DNA of 37,675 nucleotides from an uncultured Phocaeicola sp. (GCA_947626525.1 CANQSM010000024.1:1-37675), one strand, 5' to 3'; counted from the first letter of the stretch, positions 1 through 9,616 are shown. The notes: generated from the letters alone by a model not told the origin. Numbers and translations are program-made.

Positions 1-1
1 G

Positions 2-700
2 CGTCTGGCGCAGGGACGAACGGCCACCCTGAGACAGTATGTGGAGAACATGTACCGCTTCGATGAGGGCTTCATCAGGACGGACTACGAGCCTGAAGAC
101 TGGGCGGGCCTGCGCGGGTACGTGGAGAGCTCCGGCCTGGAGCATAGGGACGAGATACTGGCCATCATCGACAGCGACCTGGAGCCCGACGCGAAGAACA
201 CGAGGATCCAGCGGACGTATCCCGAAGAGTACCGCTTCCTGCTGCGGACCGTCTACCCCGGGCTGCGCCATTCGGACTACACGATAGCGTACACCATCCG
301 CGACTACGTGGACGTAAACGAGATTGCCGCCCTGCTGCGCGCGGCGCCGCAGAAGCTCTCTCTTGACGAGATGTACAAGCTGGCTCAGACCTACGAGCCG
401 GGCAGCGAGGCCTACAACGAGGTGTTCGAGACGGCGGTGCGCATCTACCCCGGAGACGAGACGGCGAACCTGAACGCCGCCAATGCCGCGATGGAGCGCC
501 GCGACCTGACAAGTGCGGAGAAGTATCTGGCGAAGGCGGGCGGCAGCGCCGAGGCGGAATACGCGCGCGGCGTGCTGAAAGGCTTGCGGGGCGACTTCGA
601 GGGAGCCGAGACGAAAGTAAAGGAGGCGGCGTCCCTGGGCATGCCCGACACGGAGCGCGTCCTGAAGCACCTCGGCGAGGCGCGGGAGTCCTCGCGGTAA
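2..700 (+). CDS. DUF3868/TPR fimbrial-locus protein, C-terminal part
   Basis: The reading frame is open from the first complete codon of the window, so this is the 3' part of a longer gene; the internal GTG (41) and ATG (50) are not convincing starts. The visible ~232 residues contain a conserved stretch reading LLRTVYPGLRHSDYTIAYTI, as in the periplasmic OmpA/TPR-like half of Bacteroidales DUF3868 proteins. This is followed by helical TPR-like repeats (YNEVFETAVRIYPGDETANLN, then AEKYLAKAG). DUF3868 genes commonly lie immediately upstream of Mfa-type fimbrial operons, which fits the next four genes. The likely role is an envelope accessory or assembly protein; no enzyme motif is visible. Composition is strongly GC-rich like the rest of the pilus locus. 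The family call rests on recalled sequence pattern and context. Confidence 0.7.
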   Translation, partial: RLAQGRTATLRQYVENMYRFDEGFIRTDYEPEDWAGLRGYVESSGLEHRDEILAIIDSDLEPDAKNTRIQRTYPEEYRFLLRTVYPGLRHSDYTIAYTIRDYVDVNEIAALLRAAPQKLSLDEMYKLAQTYEPGSEAYNEVFETAVRIYPGDETANLNAANAAMERRDLTSAEKYLAKAGGSAEAEYARGVLKGLRGDFEGAETKVKEAASLGMPDTERVLKHLGEARESSR

Positions 701-717
701 TTGCGGGACGCCGAGGC

Positions 718-786
718 TGAATAACGAAACGAACAAAAACAATAAATAAACAAACAAAAACAAGACCTTTTTACACACAAATTGTT
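718..786 (+). promoter_or_regulatory. A/C-rich leader of the shaft fimbrillin gene
   Basis: Between the preceding stop codon and the shaft-gene ATG lies a leader of almost only A and C with scattered T (about 722-762). It stands out sharply against the GC-rich genes on both sides. Unstructured A-rich leaders favour translation in Bacteroidetes, which depend little on Shine-Dalgarno pairing, so a highly expressed fimbrillin is expected. I see no clear TAnnTTTG box here, so transcription may come from upstream. Confidence 0.5.
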
Positions 787-3354
787 ATGAAACGCAGTAC
801 ATTGTTTATGGGACTGACGGCAGCAGTATTTCTGTTTGCGTCATGTAGAGATGTTATCGAAGAGGTAAGCCCGGGAGCCGTCGGCAACGACGGCGCGGAA
901 GAGTACGTGTATATGTCGGCGGAGGTGAAACTGCCTGCCGGCGACAATCTCGGTACGCGCAGTAGCACCGAGGGAGAGGGTTGGGGCGGTACCGACACTC
1001 CGTCTGATGCAGTTCCGGATTACGAGGTGGGCAAGGATTATGAGAACACCGTGCAGACCTGCCTGCTGGTGCTGACTGACCAGAGCGATGAGTTTCTCGC
1101 TGTGGCGGCCGTCAACGGCGTCAAGATGGGCACAGTAGACGGCAAACCGGGCTTTTCCTCCACAGCGAAGTTCGACCGCAAGTTGATAAAAGGACTCTAC
1201 GACATCAATGAGGTCACCGGCAACGGCCCTTTGAAATCGGAATATGATGTGAATGGAGTCCATGTATTCGCTTTCTGCAACCCTTCGGATTTGCTGACAC
1301 GGAAATTAAGTGCGATAGCCGAGGCAAAATTGAATGGAGGAGATCTAGGAAAGGTAGAATGGGGAGGCGACCGTGCGGAAGACAAGCCGACCTCTACCAA
1401 TGTGTCCGACCTGACCGGCTTCGTTGAGGAGAACCCGATGCGTCCGGGAGCCACATTGTCCACCTCGAACAACATGTGGGCGCGCGATCGCTTCATGATG
1501 TCCAACGCCTCAATCAAGAGTATCCGTCTGCCTGAAGAAGAGAATGATTGGGATCACCACGCCAGTGCGACAACTCCGTTCAATCTGACGGGCGTCAACG
1601 ACAAACATGAAGGGAGTGATGAACCGGTCGACAATAGCCCTGGCGGTGCTATTCAGGTGGAGCGGTTGGCAGCCCGTTTCGACTACCGCGACGCTTCCAA
1701 AGACAACATCGCAAACGGTTTAGGCAACAATATCTACAAAGTGTTGGGCTCCATAGACTCCGAGGCGGGTGCTGAGGGAGGAGTTACCAACTATGTAAAC
1801 ATCAAGCTCTCCCGTATCGGTCTGGTCAATATGGCCAAGGATATATATTACCTGAGACGCGTGTCGGACGATGGCAAGAATAAGACAGACAACAACAACT
1901 GGTTACTGTGCGGGCCTGAATACGGCTTCAGATACGTCGTTTCGCCCCATGCCAGCGAAAAGGACGGTACTACGGAGGCCTCAACGGCGAACGCGTGGTA
2001 CAACTTCCCGTTGTTTGCGGATGCTTGGACGGACGAGACTCCGGGCTACAACAGAGCCCAATGGTCGATGTATAACCTCGGCGATGTGGTGAAAGCGGGT
2101 ACGGAGATGGACCAATGGGATAATCAAAGCAGATACTATATCTGGCGTTACTGCACCGAGAACACGATTCCGGCCGGTGGTGGCGCCACCGATCGCGAGA
2201 ACCCGCTTCAGGACAATCTTTTCACGACGGGCATCGTGTTCAAGGGCAAGCTGCTTGCCGGCCAATACCTGGGATATACACGCCCGGGAACAATAGCCGG
2301 GAAACAAGACGTGGGGACTGTTCCCTATATGACCTACAATGTGCAGCGCGCCATCCTCGCCAGCACCCTCGGCCTTAACTTTGACCCGGTGGAGGGGAAT
2401 CTCGGTGATATCGAGAATCTCAAGAAGGCTGCCGCGGCTGAGAATAAGAATCTGGAGAATATGAAGCTCTTTAAGCCCGCTAAATATGATGTAAACGCGG
2501 AAGATGGGGACGTATTAAAAGAAGCAGAAAAAACGATTTCTTGGGACCAAATCAATGCAAGTGTTTTCTCGGATATGACCTCCTATCCGGCCCTCTATCT
2601 GTTCGAGGGCAATCTCTACGCGGGCTTCAACGAGGCCGCCGAGTACGCCTACTACGACGGCAAGGGCGGTACGCTCTATCAGGCCATGTCGGATGTAATG
2701 TCGCACTACTATCTGGATACGACAGAACCGAAGAAGATAACGGTAGCCGGAGCAGAGGGGCAAGTGGATGGTTATGTGCAGATGACCTCTGCAGAAGTAA
2801 GTGCCGCAAGGTCGCAGGGACACATATTAGAGCAGTTGACGGTCGAGATTTTTGGTGAGATACTTGGCATAGCGCCAAGGAAGACCGTGGAGGATCCTGA
2901 AAAGAATTATCACGACAGAGCCAAATACGGTGTCCGTTGGGTGGATACCGGTAATAATACCGCGGAGGAAACCCGGCGCTTCAAAGGGTGGTTGACCCAC
3001 GGCAACAGCAGCTTCCACTTCACGCTCTACGATGCGGAGGAGGAGAAAGACAACTACGGTGGTGAGACATCGACCTCGCAGGGCTGGGGCTACTACTGCT
3101 ACTACTTCTACTGGAACCGCCACAACGACAACGGCATTCCGGGCGTGATGCGCCCGATGGAGTTCTCGGTGGTGCGCAACAACGTGTATAAGCTGGCCGT
3201 GACGAAGATCAACCAGATGGGGCACCCCATCGACCCGAGCAACGACCCCACTCCTCCCACTCCGCACACAGACGACGAGACATCGGAGGTCTACATGAAT
3301 GTGGAGGTTCAGGTAATTCCGTGGACGGTACGTGTCAACGATATCGAGTTCTAA
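787..3354 (+). CDS. Mfa1-like major fimbrial subunit (type V pilus shaft)
   Basis: This 855-aa lipoprotein precursor should polymerise into a surface pilus by donor-strand exchange. Its signal peptide ends in a lipobox with Cys20 (FLFASC). Residues 55-59 read LGTRS, a position and motif expected for trypsin-like (RgpA/B-type) cleavage after Arg58 that frees the mature pilin. The C-terminus carries the Mfa1_C-type signature: VVRNNVYKLAVTKI, then a proline-rich linker, ending in VIPWTVRVNDIEF, the usual donor strand. It is markedly longer than Porphyromonas Mfa1 (about 560 aa), with a large central insertion of unknown function. It is first in the shaft-anchor-minor-tip order and is followed after only 15 nt by the anchor gene. 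The fimbrillin assignment is strong; the exact subfamily is inferred. Confidence 0.85.
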   Translation: MKRSTLFMGLTAAVFLFASCRDVIEEVSPGAVGNDGAEEYVYMSAEVKLPAGDNLGTRSSTEGEGWGGTDTPSDAVPDYEVGKDYENTVQTCLLVLTDQSDEFLAVAAVNGVKMGTVDGKPGFSSTAKFDRKLIKGLYDINEVTGNGPLKSEYDVNGVHVFAFCNPSDLLTRKLSAIAEAKLNGGDLGKVEWGGDRAEDKPTSTNVSDLTGFVEENPMRPGATLSTSNNMWARDRFMMSNASIKSIRLPEEENDWDHHASATTPFNLTGVNDKHEGSDEPVDNSPGGAIQVERLAARFDYRDASKDNIANGLGNNIYKVLGSIDSEAGAEGGVTNYVNIKLSRIGLVNMAKDIYYLRRVSDDGKNKTDNNNWLLCGPEYGFRYVVSPHASEKDGTTEASTANAWYNFPLFADAWTDETPGYNRAQWSMYNLGDVVKAGTEMDQWDNQSRYYIWRYCTENTIPAGGGATDRENPLQDNLFTTGIVFKGKLLAGQYLGYTRPGTIAGKQDVGTVPYMTYNVQRAILASTLGLNFDPVEGNLGDIENLKKAAAAENKNLENMKLFKPAKYDVNAEDGDVLKEAEKTISWDQINASVFSDMTSYPALYLFEGNLYAGFNEAAEYAYYDGKGGTLYQAMSDVMSHYYLDTTEPKKITVAGAEGQVDGYVQMTSAEVSAARSQGHILEQLTVEIFGEILGIAPRKTVEDPEKNYHDRAKYGVRWVDTGNNTAEETRRFKGWLTHGNSSFHFTLYDAEEEKDNYGGETSTSQGWGYYCYYFYWNRHNDNGIPGVMRPMEFSVVRNNVYKLAVTKINQMGHPIDPSNDPTPPTPHTDDETSEVYMNVEVQVIPWTVRVNDIEF

Positions 3355-3369
3355 CGTTTCAATGCGACC

Positions 3370-4410
3370 ATGGCAGAGCCTAAGAAAAAGAGAACGGACC
3401 GGACTATCCGGACAGCCGGGAGTCGCTTCCTGCGCCTCCTGACGGCGTTCGCGACGCTGGTGGCACTCTTCTCGTGCGAGAGCGTCTACGATGACCAGGA
3501 CGATTGCCCCCGCGGCGTGTCGATACGCTACCGCTACGACTACAACATGCTGTTTGCGGACGCCTTCGCCTCCCACGTCGACTGCGTGACGTGCTATGTC
3601 TTCGACTCGGAGGGCAACTACCTCGCCGAGTACAGCGAGCAGGGCGCGGCTCTCGCCGACGAGAGCTACCGCATGTCGTTCCCGTTGGAGCCTGGGCACT
3701 ACAAGCTCATCGCCTACGGCGGCCTGGCGTGCGACAAGAGTTCGTTCGACGTCACGCCGTTCACCCCGGCCTCGCGCTATACCGACCTCTCGGTGCGCCT
3801 GCGCACGGAGGAGGGGCTGCGCTCGTCGGCCTCGCTGCACGGGCTGTTCTACGGGACGGCCGAGGTGGATATCCTCCCCGATGACTATCAGGAGGTAACC
3901 ATCCCCATGATGCGGGATACCAACAACATCCGCATCGTGCTGCAGGAGATCAGCGGCGACCCCGTCGACATCGATGACTTCGAGATAACGCTCACCGACG
4001 ACAACTCGCTGCTCGACTGGCGGAACGAGCCTGTCTCCGCCGGGGAGGTGACCTATACCCCGTGGTACACGGGCACCGCCGTCGCCGGTGAGGAGGCCGG
4101 TGAGGACGGTACCCCCGTCGGGGAGGTCCGCGTCGGCGTGGCCGAGCTCTCGACCTCGCGCCTCATGGCGTCGCACAAGGCCCGTCTGCGCATCCGCGCC
4201 CTCGGGAACCTGTACGACGCGGTGGACATCCCCCTCATCGACTACCTGTTGATCGCGAAGAGCGAGGTTTACAGCAAGATGCCCTCCCAGGAGTTCCTCG
4301 ACCGGCAGAGCGAGTGGAGCTGGATTTTCTTCCTTGCGAACGGACGTTGGGTCTACGCCAAAATACAGATACTCGACTGGACGGTGCGTGTCAACAACGC
4401 CGAACTGTGA
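3370..4410 (+). CDS. FimB/Mfa2-family fimbrial anchor lipoprotein
   Basis: This 346-aa protein belongs to the Mfa2/FimB (DUF1812) family, which anchors the pilus in the outer membrane and ends its elongation. A basic N-terminus and hydrophobic core lead to a lipobox with Cys36 (VALFSC), followed by the typical ESVYDDQDDCPRG. The middle has the CVTCYVFDSEGNYLAEYSEQ and EPGHYKLIAYGG segments characteristic of the family. The end, WTVRVNNAEL, resembles the fimbrillin C-terminal strand. Unlike the other three subunits, it has no TR-S/A protease site in the first ~60 residues, as expected for a protein that stays lipidated. The gene starts 15 nt after the shaft gene, so it is very probably cotranscribed. 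Its codons are extremely GC-rich. Confidence 0.88.
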   Translation: MAEPKKKRTDRTIRTAGSRFLRLLTAFATLVALFSCESVYDDQDDCPRGVSIRYRYDYNMLFADAFASHVDCVTCYVFDSEGNYLAEYSEQGAALADESYRMSFPLEPGHYKLIAYGGLACDKSSFDVTPFTPASRYTDLSVRLRTEEGLRSSASLHGLFYGTAEVDILPDDYQEVTIPMMRDTNNIRIVLQEISGDPVDIDDFEITLTDDNSLLDWRNEPVSAGEVTYTPWYTGTAVAGEEAGEDGTPVGEVRVGVAELSTSRLMASHKARLRIRALGNLYDAVDIPLIDYLLIAKSEVYSKMPSQEFLDRQSEWSWIFFLANGRWVYAKIQILDWTVRVNNAEL

Positions 4411-4462
4411 TATGAAAATATGAAATAACGACAGCTGTGCTGAAAGATTAATTGTTCCGATA

Positions 4463-6079
4463 ATGAAAGCTATCTTCAAAATAGTCGCATCGTTCGCCTT
4501 TGCGGTGGCGTCGGCCTCCTGTTCCCGCGACCTTTCGGAGCCCTTCTCCGAGGGCGGGCGGGACGCCTCCTCCTCCGGGAAGGTAACCCTGCTGTTGAAC
4601 GTCGAGACCCTCGGAACCCGCTCGGGCGGGACGGATATGGCGAATGATTTGAAGCGTCCCTTCGAGAAGCCGAAGTACCTCCGCGTCGTGATCGTCAACA
4701 CCGACTTCCGCGTGGCCAATGGGGACGGTTCCGCTCCCGGTCGCGCGAACACCCCGTGGAATGTGGAGGTCAACTACCGTATCAGCGAGGACATGGCCCT
4801 GGCGGGCGATGTCATGGACGCCGCTCGGAAGCAGTTGAAGTTCCCGAACATCGAGGCCGACCGCAAGAAGCGCGTCTACATCCTCATCAACTGCGAGGAC
4901 ATACCGTTCACGCTCGCCGACGGAGAGACGTGCACGCTGAACGACGGCGATGCCCTCGAGAAGCTCTTCGGCGCGGGGAAAACCCACACGGATGGGCTCG
5001 ACCCCACAGCGGAACACCCCTATCAGACGGGGAAGCTGCCCATCGACGAGTGCACGTACGACTTCGCGTATGTCGACCGCAAGGAGAGAAAGGACTACGC
5101 CGGGCTGCCCTATGTGGGCGTGTATGAGGTTGACGTGCCGCCCCGTGCCGAGGTGCTGAAAGAGTACGGCACCCTGGCCCCCGACACGGTGGCGTTCATC
5201 GAGCCTCAGTTTCCGGTCGGTCCGCTCTATCTCGTGCGCGCCGCCAACCGTATCCGCTTCGAATTCGTGAACGACACCTCCCATGCGGACGGGCAGACCG
5301 AGGCGACAGTCGACCCGATCGACATCGAGGTGACCGGCTGGACGCTATCGAGCACCGCCGACCGCGCCTATCTGATGCCGCGACTCGCCAAGAGGACATA
5401 TAATAATGGCAACAACGGCTGGGACAAGGACGGCTGGGCGAATGGATGGAAAAACGGGCAGCAACAGGCGCTCTCGGTTCCGGGGACGTATACGGATGGA
5501 AGCTCGAAAGAAGTCCCCGTGGATGACTATTACGGCGGCGCGTGGATGCTGTGGCTGAAACAGGAGGCGGAAGCCACGCAAAACACCGCCGATAGTTACA
5601 ACGGCATGGGGCCCAATGCGGAATACGAGTGGCTGACCGGCTATGAGGTGCCTAAGGACGTGACGTACAGCACTCTCGAGCATTTCTACAAAGACCCCGT
5701 AGAAATCCCTGCCCCGGCAAAAAGGGAGGACGGGACATACGGGACAACGTCCGTACAGGTTCCAAAGGATGGCGAAGTCAATGGGGCCTACGAGGACGCG
5801 GTCTATTTCGCCGAGAGCAAATATTATCCGCCCGGTAGTAGCGACAGACAGAAATACAGCTTGACCGTCACGGTGCATAACAAGGCCGACGGCCAGGCGG
5901 AGAAGACCTACACGTGCGAGGAATTGCCGAACAGCCTGTCGCTTTTCCGCAACACCGACCTGCTCGTGAGGGTGTATTTCCGCAAGCTGCGCACCGACGG
6001 GCTGGAGATGTCGGTCGATGTCGTGCCGTATGGCGTTTGCGAGCTCGATCCGGTGTTCGGACTGGAGGACAACTATTAA
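4463..6079 (+). CDS. Minor (tip-proximal) fimbrial subunit lipoprotein
   Basis: This 538-aa lipoprotein precursor has a signal peptide ending at Cys20 (VASASC) and an LGTRSGG motif at residues 50-56, matching the trypsin-like maturation site of the shaft protein. It therefore looks like a processed pilus subunit rather than an anchor. The N-terminal domain shows fimbrillin-like strands (VTLLLNVETL, then PKYLRVVIVNTD), and near the C-terminus NTDLLVRVYFRKL matches the fimbrillin strand before the last one. It lies between the anchor and the putative tip gene, the usual place of Mfa3/Mfa4/FimC/FimD-type accessory subunits. I cannot assign it to one of these. The distal half is repetitive in K, G and N and has no recognisable enzymatic motif. 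Confidence 0.75.
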   Translation: MKAIFKIVASFAFAVASASCSRDLSEPFSEGGRDASSSGKVTLLLNVETLGTRSGGTDMANDLKRPFEKPKYLRVVIVNTDFRVANGDGSAPGRANTPWNVEVNYRISEDMALAGDVMDAARKQLKFPNIEADRKKRVYILINCEDIPFTLADGETCTLNDGDALEKLFGAGKTHTDGLDPTAEHPYQTGKLPIDECTYDFAYVDRKERKDYAGLPYVGVYEVDVPPRAEVLKEYGTLAPDTVAFIEPQFPVGPLYLVRAANRIRFEFVNDTSHADGQTEATVDPIDIEVTGWTLSSTADRAYLMPRLAKRTYNNGNNGWDKDGWANGWKNGQQQALSVPGTYTDGSSKEVPVDDYYGGAWMLWLKQEAEATQNTADSYNGMGPNAEYEWLTGYEVPKDVTYSTLEHFYKDPVEIPAPAKREDGTYGTTSVQVPKDGEVNGAYEDAVYFAESKYYPPGSSDRQKYSLTVTVHNKADGQAEKTYTCEELPNSLSLFRNTDLLVRVYFRKLRTDGLEMSVDVVPYGVCELDPVFGLEDNY

Positions 6080-6080
6080 A

Positions 6081-6135
6081 CAGAAGTCATGAAATGAAGT
6101 CAATTTAAAACAGAAGTCTTGAAATGAAGTCAATT
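6081..6135 (+). repeat. 30-bp tandem duplication of a translation start region
   Basis: The 25-nt segments 6081-6105 and 6111-6135 are identical except for one base (A at 6089, T at 6119), giving a 30-bp period. Each contains the same start context. The first ATG (6094) opens a four-codon peptide MKSI followed by a stop (6106-6108); the second (6124) starts the tip-adhesin gene with the same MKSI. The copy therefore creates a minicistron just upstream of the real start. Confidence 0.9.
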
Positions 6136-9100
6136 ATATATAGGGCGGCGCTGGCGGCCATGTCGGCCTTCGCGGTGTCGTGTACGGATGACCCGTTGGT
6201 GGACGGCTGGTCGTGGTCGGACGGGGAGTGCTCTCTTTCCATGGATGTCGGCTTTACCTCATACGGCACGGCGCTCGATACGCGTGCGGGGACGGGAGGA
6301 ACGCCCGGCAATGCGATCGGCGAGGTGAATACGTTGCAGGTACTCTTCTACTCGAATGTGGGAGCGGACAAGATTGAGGGCCGCAGCGATGAGGAAAACG
6401 CGGTACTGAAATACGTTTTCAAGGGTACGCCGACGACCGGCGGCGAGGGAAGCGGCAGTGCCGATGACAACGCGACGAATGAAGTACATCAGGGCACATT
6501 CACCTTCACACGGGAGGACGCACCTCGTACGGACGAAGATAGCCCGACCCCGGACAAAGGCATAAGTGAGAGCGGGAACACGACTCGTCACATGACTTTC
6601 AAGCTGGACAACGTGGAACGCGGCAACTACCGCATCTATGTCGTGGCCAATATGCCCGCTGGCTTCGATGCGACAAGGGACGCGCTGACGGTATACGACC
6701 TGCGCCACTACCAACTGAAATGGAATGCCACCGACATTGCCGCCAACAATGCGATGTTCGGCTTTTTCGCAAAGGCCTCGAGTACCACTAATGTGATCAG
6801 TCAAGCCCCGCTGATTGGCATCAGCGGCCCGCTGTCGGAGCCACTGCACGCATGGATTAAGCGCGCCGTATCGAAAGTTACGGTCGCTTTCGACGGCTCG
6901 GAGCTCGAACCGGAGGTGCGCGTCTATATCAAGAGTGTGCAACTCCGCGATTTGCCGCGCACATGTAGCCTCGGTGCGGTAAATGCGCCCGGTGAGGCGG
7001 ATGGAACAACCGAGGAGGTGCTTTTCCCTAACGGCACCGAGGAGGAGGATCAATTGACCAGGTATGGCACAATTACATATAGTTCGGTATCGGGCGGAGA
7101 CCCTGCTCATGTTGTTTATCGTGAGAGCCCGTATTATCCCGATTTCGCAGGCGACAGAGAAAACGATGAAGATGTGAAGGCGTGGAGGCAGAAGGTTCAC
7201 AATGCAACGACCAATGCACTCTATTTTTTTGAAAATTGCCAGGGTATGGGTACGAATGATAAAAATGATGAGAACGGCACCTACAAGCCTCAGACGGATA
7301 CCTACGGCGGCGAGAATGGTGGTAATTCCGTGCCCGACGACTACGACCGTGGTTACGAAAAGGACAAAAAGCCTTACGGAACGTATGTGGAGGTGAAAGC
7401 TTACTATGAAAACGACAATTTGGCCAAACGTACCTCGGGAAACATCGTCTACCGTTTCATGCTGGGTAAGGATATCGAGACCGATTTCAACGCTGAGCGC
7501 AGCATCCACTATAAACTGACGCTGAAATTCAATAAGCATGCCAACGATGTTGATTGGCATATTGACTATAACGATGAAGAGGGCAACCATACGCCGACAA
7601 AAATCTATGTATCGTACAACTACAACACCCCGTCGATTCTGCCTTTCCAGTTTGTCGACCCGAAAAAGGTCGTGTATCTGGCTGCTCAAATCACGGAGAA
7701 CAATTGGGGACCGGATGATAACAGTATCGCCCATTTTACAGGAATCCCCAATCCTAACGGGTTAGGCAAAGGATTCTTGTCCTTGCGTTATGACCCTAAC
7801 GTGCGAATCGGGTCGGGCGTTGTTGGAGAACCCGAAGAAGAATTTGATAGGTCTAAGGATGCTTCAAAAGTTGCGGAGTATTGGAATTTATACTCTGGAA
7901 ATGAGAAACAAATCTATCTTGAAGACAGTAAGAAAAGTAATGAATTGGATTTGAATGAGGACGAGGATGCGGATAAAAGATTCAAATTCGATTTTCATTA
8001 TCGGCAGAATAGCGATGGCAAGTGGGTAACCAATGTGAACATCCCCTTGTACACGCGCCCGCTGGTGATATATAAGTCCACATCCTATACCGGTGCGAAC
8101 CCTTATTACACGACTACCCGTTCGGCAAAGGTGCGGATTACCTATCGGTTGGAGGGGGAATCAGAGGATCATACAATGGATGTCGATATTGAGCAGGTTC
8201 ATCGCATCGACAATCCAAGCGGAATATGGCGTCGGTCGGACAACACCGATTCGTTCGCTGTTACCTTGATGCAGCAAACCGGGCCTGAATCCTATACCGG
8301 CAGAAACGTACCCCTCACCGGCAGGGCTTATACGCCGTACCAATCCAAGGGTTCGTGGCGCGCTTATATCTACAAGGCAATCGGGACAGACGGGAGTGAG
8401 GACGCATGGTATACTCTGACTGCCGGCAGTCAGCAGGCAAATGCAATTGGTGAATACATACAAGGAGTTGACGGGACGGATATCAGTTTCACCTACAGGC
8501 CGATTTCGAGGATTGGTGCTACAGAGGTTCGATGTGGTATCATCAAAATCGAATACAACGATTATACCTGTACGCACCTGATTATGGTGCGGCAGGGATA
8601 TGAACCGTTGCGAATCAGCGATGATGCCAATGCACCGAGATGGCACACTTTCAATTTGTACGATAACAACGAGGAGGTGAACCATCCTTGCGATGGCGGT
8701 TCCTTGTTTATCCGTGGAGAATACACGCCATCCATTATGGACGACCAGTCTCTCAATAATGAGGGTGATTTGTCTAACAGTCGTAATTTGTTCGGAACAG
8801 CGGTTGCCTATTTATATAATACTGCAGGAGGCACTTACCAAATAAGCCGTAATAGTGGGAACAATGGGATGGCGAGTAAAAATAATTTCTCGCCAGCAGC
8901 CGTTATTTTGAGTGGGAACGATCATACCTACAATCCCTCTTCGGACGGTTCTATGCCGACTTACCTGCAGTACCGAACGCTGAAAGATGCGGCGAGCACG
9001 AGGGTAACTATCGACAAATTATATGGCGTTTTGTATGCCGATGGAGCCACCACGACGGCAACAGATTTTAATACTGCTACCGGATGCCTCCACAAGGATG

Positions 9101-9501
9101 TGAGGGACGGGCTGACGAACAAGGGAATGCGAGGTGCGTTTGCTTACAACAGCAATGATGCCCGTCAGGTTTTCTTCCCGATTGGTGCCACAGGGTTCGG
9201 TCGGCGTAAATTTGACGGATCATTACAATATTCTTTTGGCGATACTTATAACGATGGCGATTATCCATGGGCAAATGCGCCGTTGTTGAATAGTCTTTAC
9301 TCTAACGAAGGGGCTATATATTGGATGCGAACGTATGCAACGAAATCCGAGACAGGTTCAACGCATACGAATGGCGATAACGCATGGGATATTAACTACA
9401 AGACATACGATTTCGATTTTATGGATGCAGATATAAATGCAAGATATGGTACTCATCAAAATAGCAGGAGCCTGTCTTTGATACGTCTTGTAGATAATTA
9501 A
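6124..9501 (+). CDS. Large fimbrial tip adhesin-like protein (DUF4906-type)
   Basis: This 1125-aa precursor has a lipobox at Cys20 (AFAVSC) and an LDTRAG site at residues 51-56, so it should be lipidated, cleaved and incorporated in the pilus. An N-terminal fimbrillin-like region (NTLQVLFYSN, then NYRIYVVANMPAG) is followed by long beta-rich segments. The last ~150 residues (RGAFAYNSNDARQVFFPIG, then AIYWMRTYA, then SLSLIRLVDN) resemble the lectin-like/FISUMP-like C-terminal domain seen in Bacteroidales tip proteins. Its size and last place in the shaft-anchor-minor series suggest the adhesive tip. The receptor cannot be predicted. The start at 6124 is supported by the signal peptide; the upstream MKSI copy is closed by a stop. 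Codon use becomes less GC-rich in the 3' half. Confidence 0.78.
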   Translation: MKSIIYRAALAAMSAFAVSCTDDPLVDGWSWSDGECSLSMDVGFTSYGTALDTRAGTGGTPGNAIGEVNTLQVLFYSNVGADKIEGRSDEENAVLKYVFKGTPTTGGEGSGSADDNATNEVHQGTFTFTREDAPRTDEDSPTPDKGISESGNTTRHMTFKLDNVERGNYRIYVVANMPAGFDATRDALTVYDLRHYQLKWNATDIAANNAMFGFFAKASSTTNVISQAPLIGISGPLSEPLHAWIKRAVSKVTVAFDGSELEPEVRVYIKSVQLRDLPRTCSLGAVNAPGEADGTTEEVLFPNGTEEEDQLTRYGTITYSSVSGGDPAHVVYRESPYYPDFAGDRENDEDVKAWRQKVHNATTNALYFFENCQGMGTNDKNDENGTYKPQTDTYGGENGGNSVPDDYDRGYEKDKKPYGTYVEVKAYYENDNLAKRTSGNIVYRFMLGKDIETDFNAERSIHYKLTLKFNKHANDVDWHIDYNDEEGNHTPTKIYVSYNYNTPSILPFQFVDPKKVVYLAAQITENNWGPDDNSIAHFTGIPNPNGLGKGFLSLRYDPNVRIGSGVVGEPEEEFDRSKDASKVAEYWNLYSGNEKQIYLEDSKKSNELDLNEDEDADKRFKFDFHYRQNSDGKWVTNVNIPLYTRPLVIYKSTSYTGANPYYTTTRSAKVRITYRLEGESEDHTMDVDIEQVHRIDNPSGIWRRSDNTDSFAVTLMQQTGPESYTGRNVPLTGRAYTPYQSKGSWRAYIYKAIGTDGSEDAWYTLTAGSQQANAIGEYIQGVDGTDISFTYRPISRIGATEVRCGIIKIEYNDYTCTHLIMVRQGYEPLRISDDANAPRWHTFNLYDNNEEVNHPCDGGSLFIRGEYTPSIMDDQSLNNEGDLSNSRNLFGTAVAYLYNTAGGTYQISRNSGNNGMASKNNFSPAAVILSGNDHTYNPSSDGSMPTYLQYRTLKDAASTRVTIDKLYGVLYADGATTTATDFNTATGCLHKDVRDGLTNKGMRGAFAYNSNDARQVFFPIGATGFGRRKFDGSLQYSFGDTYNDGDYPWANAPLLNSLYSNEGAIYWMRTYATKSETGSTHTNGDNAWDINYKTYDFDFMDADINARYGTHQNSRSLSLIRLVDN

Positions 9502-9616
9502 GTGAATGAGTGAATAGAAAACGGTTTACGGGCGAAGTGAGGGCGGACGAAGCTCCCCTTTCGTTTCCCCTGCGCTCCGCCCCGCCGAACCGTTTGCCGA
9601 CCCGATTCGATGTAAG

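Noticed and set aside
2827-4773. 648-aa antisense frame spanning three fimbrial genes
   Set aside because: It crosses gene boundaries, is rich in Val/Arg/His/Ala as expected for the reverse of GC-rich codons, and has no domain; the + strand genes have signal peptides and family motifs.
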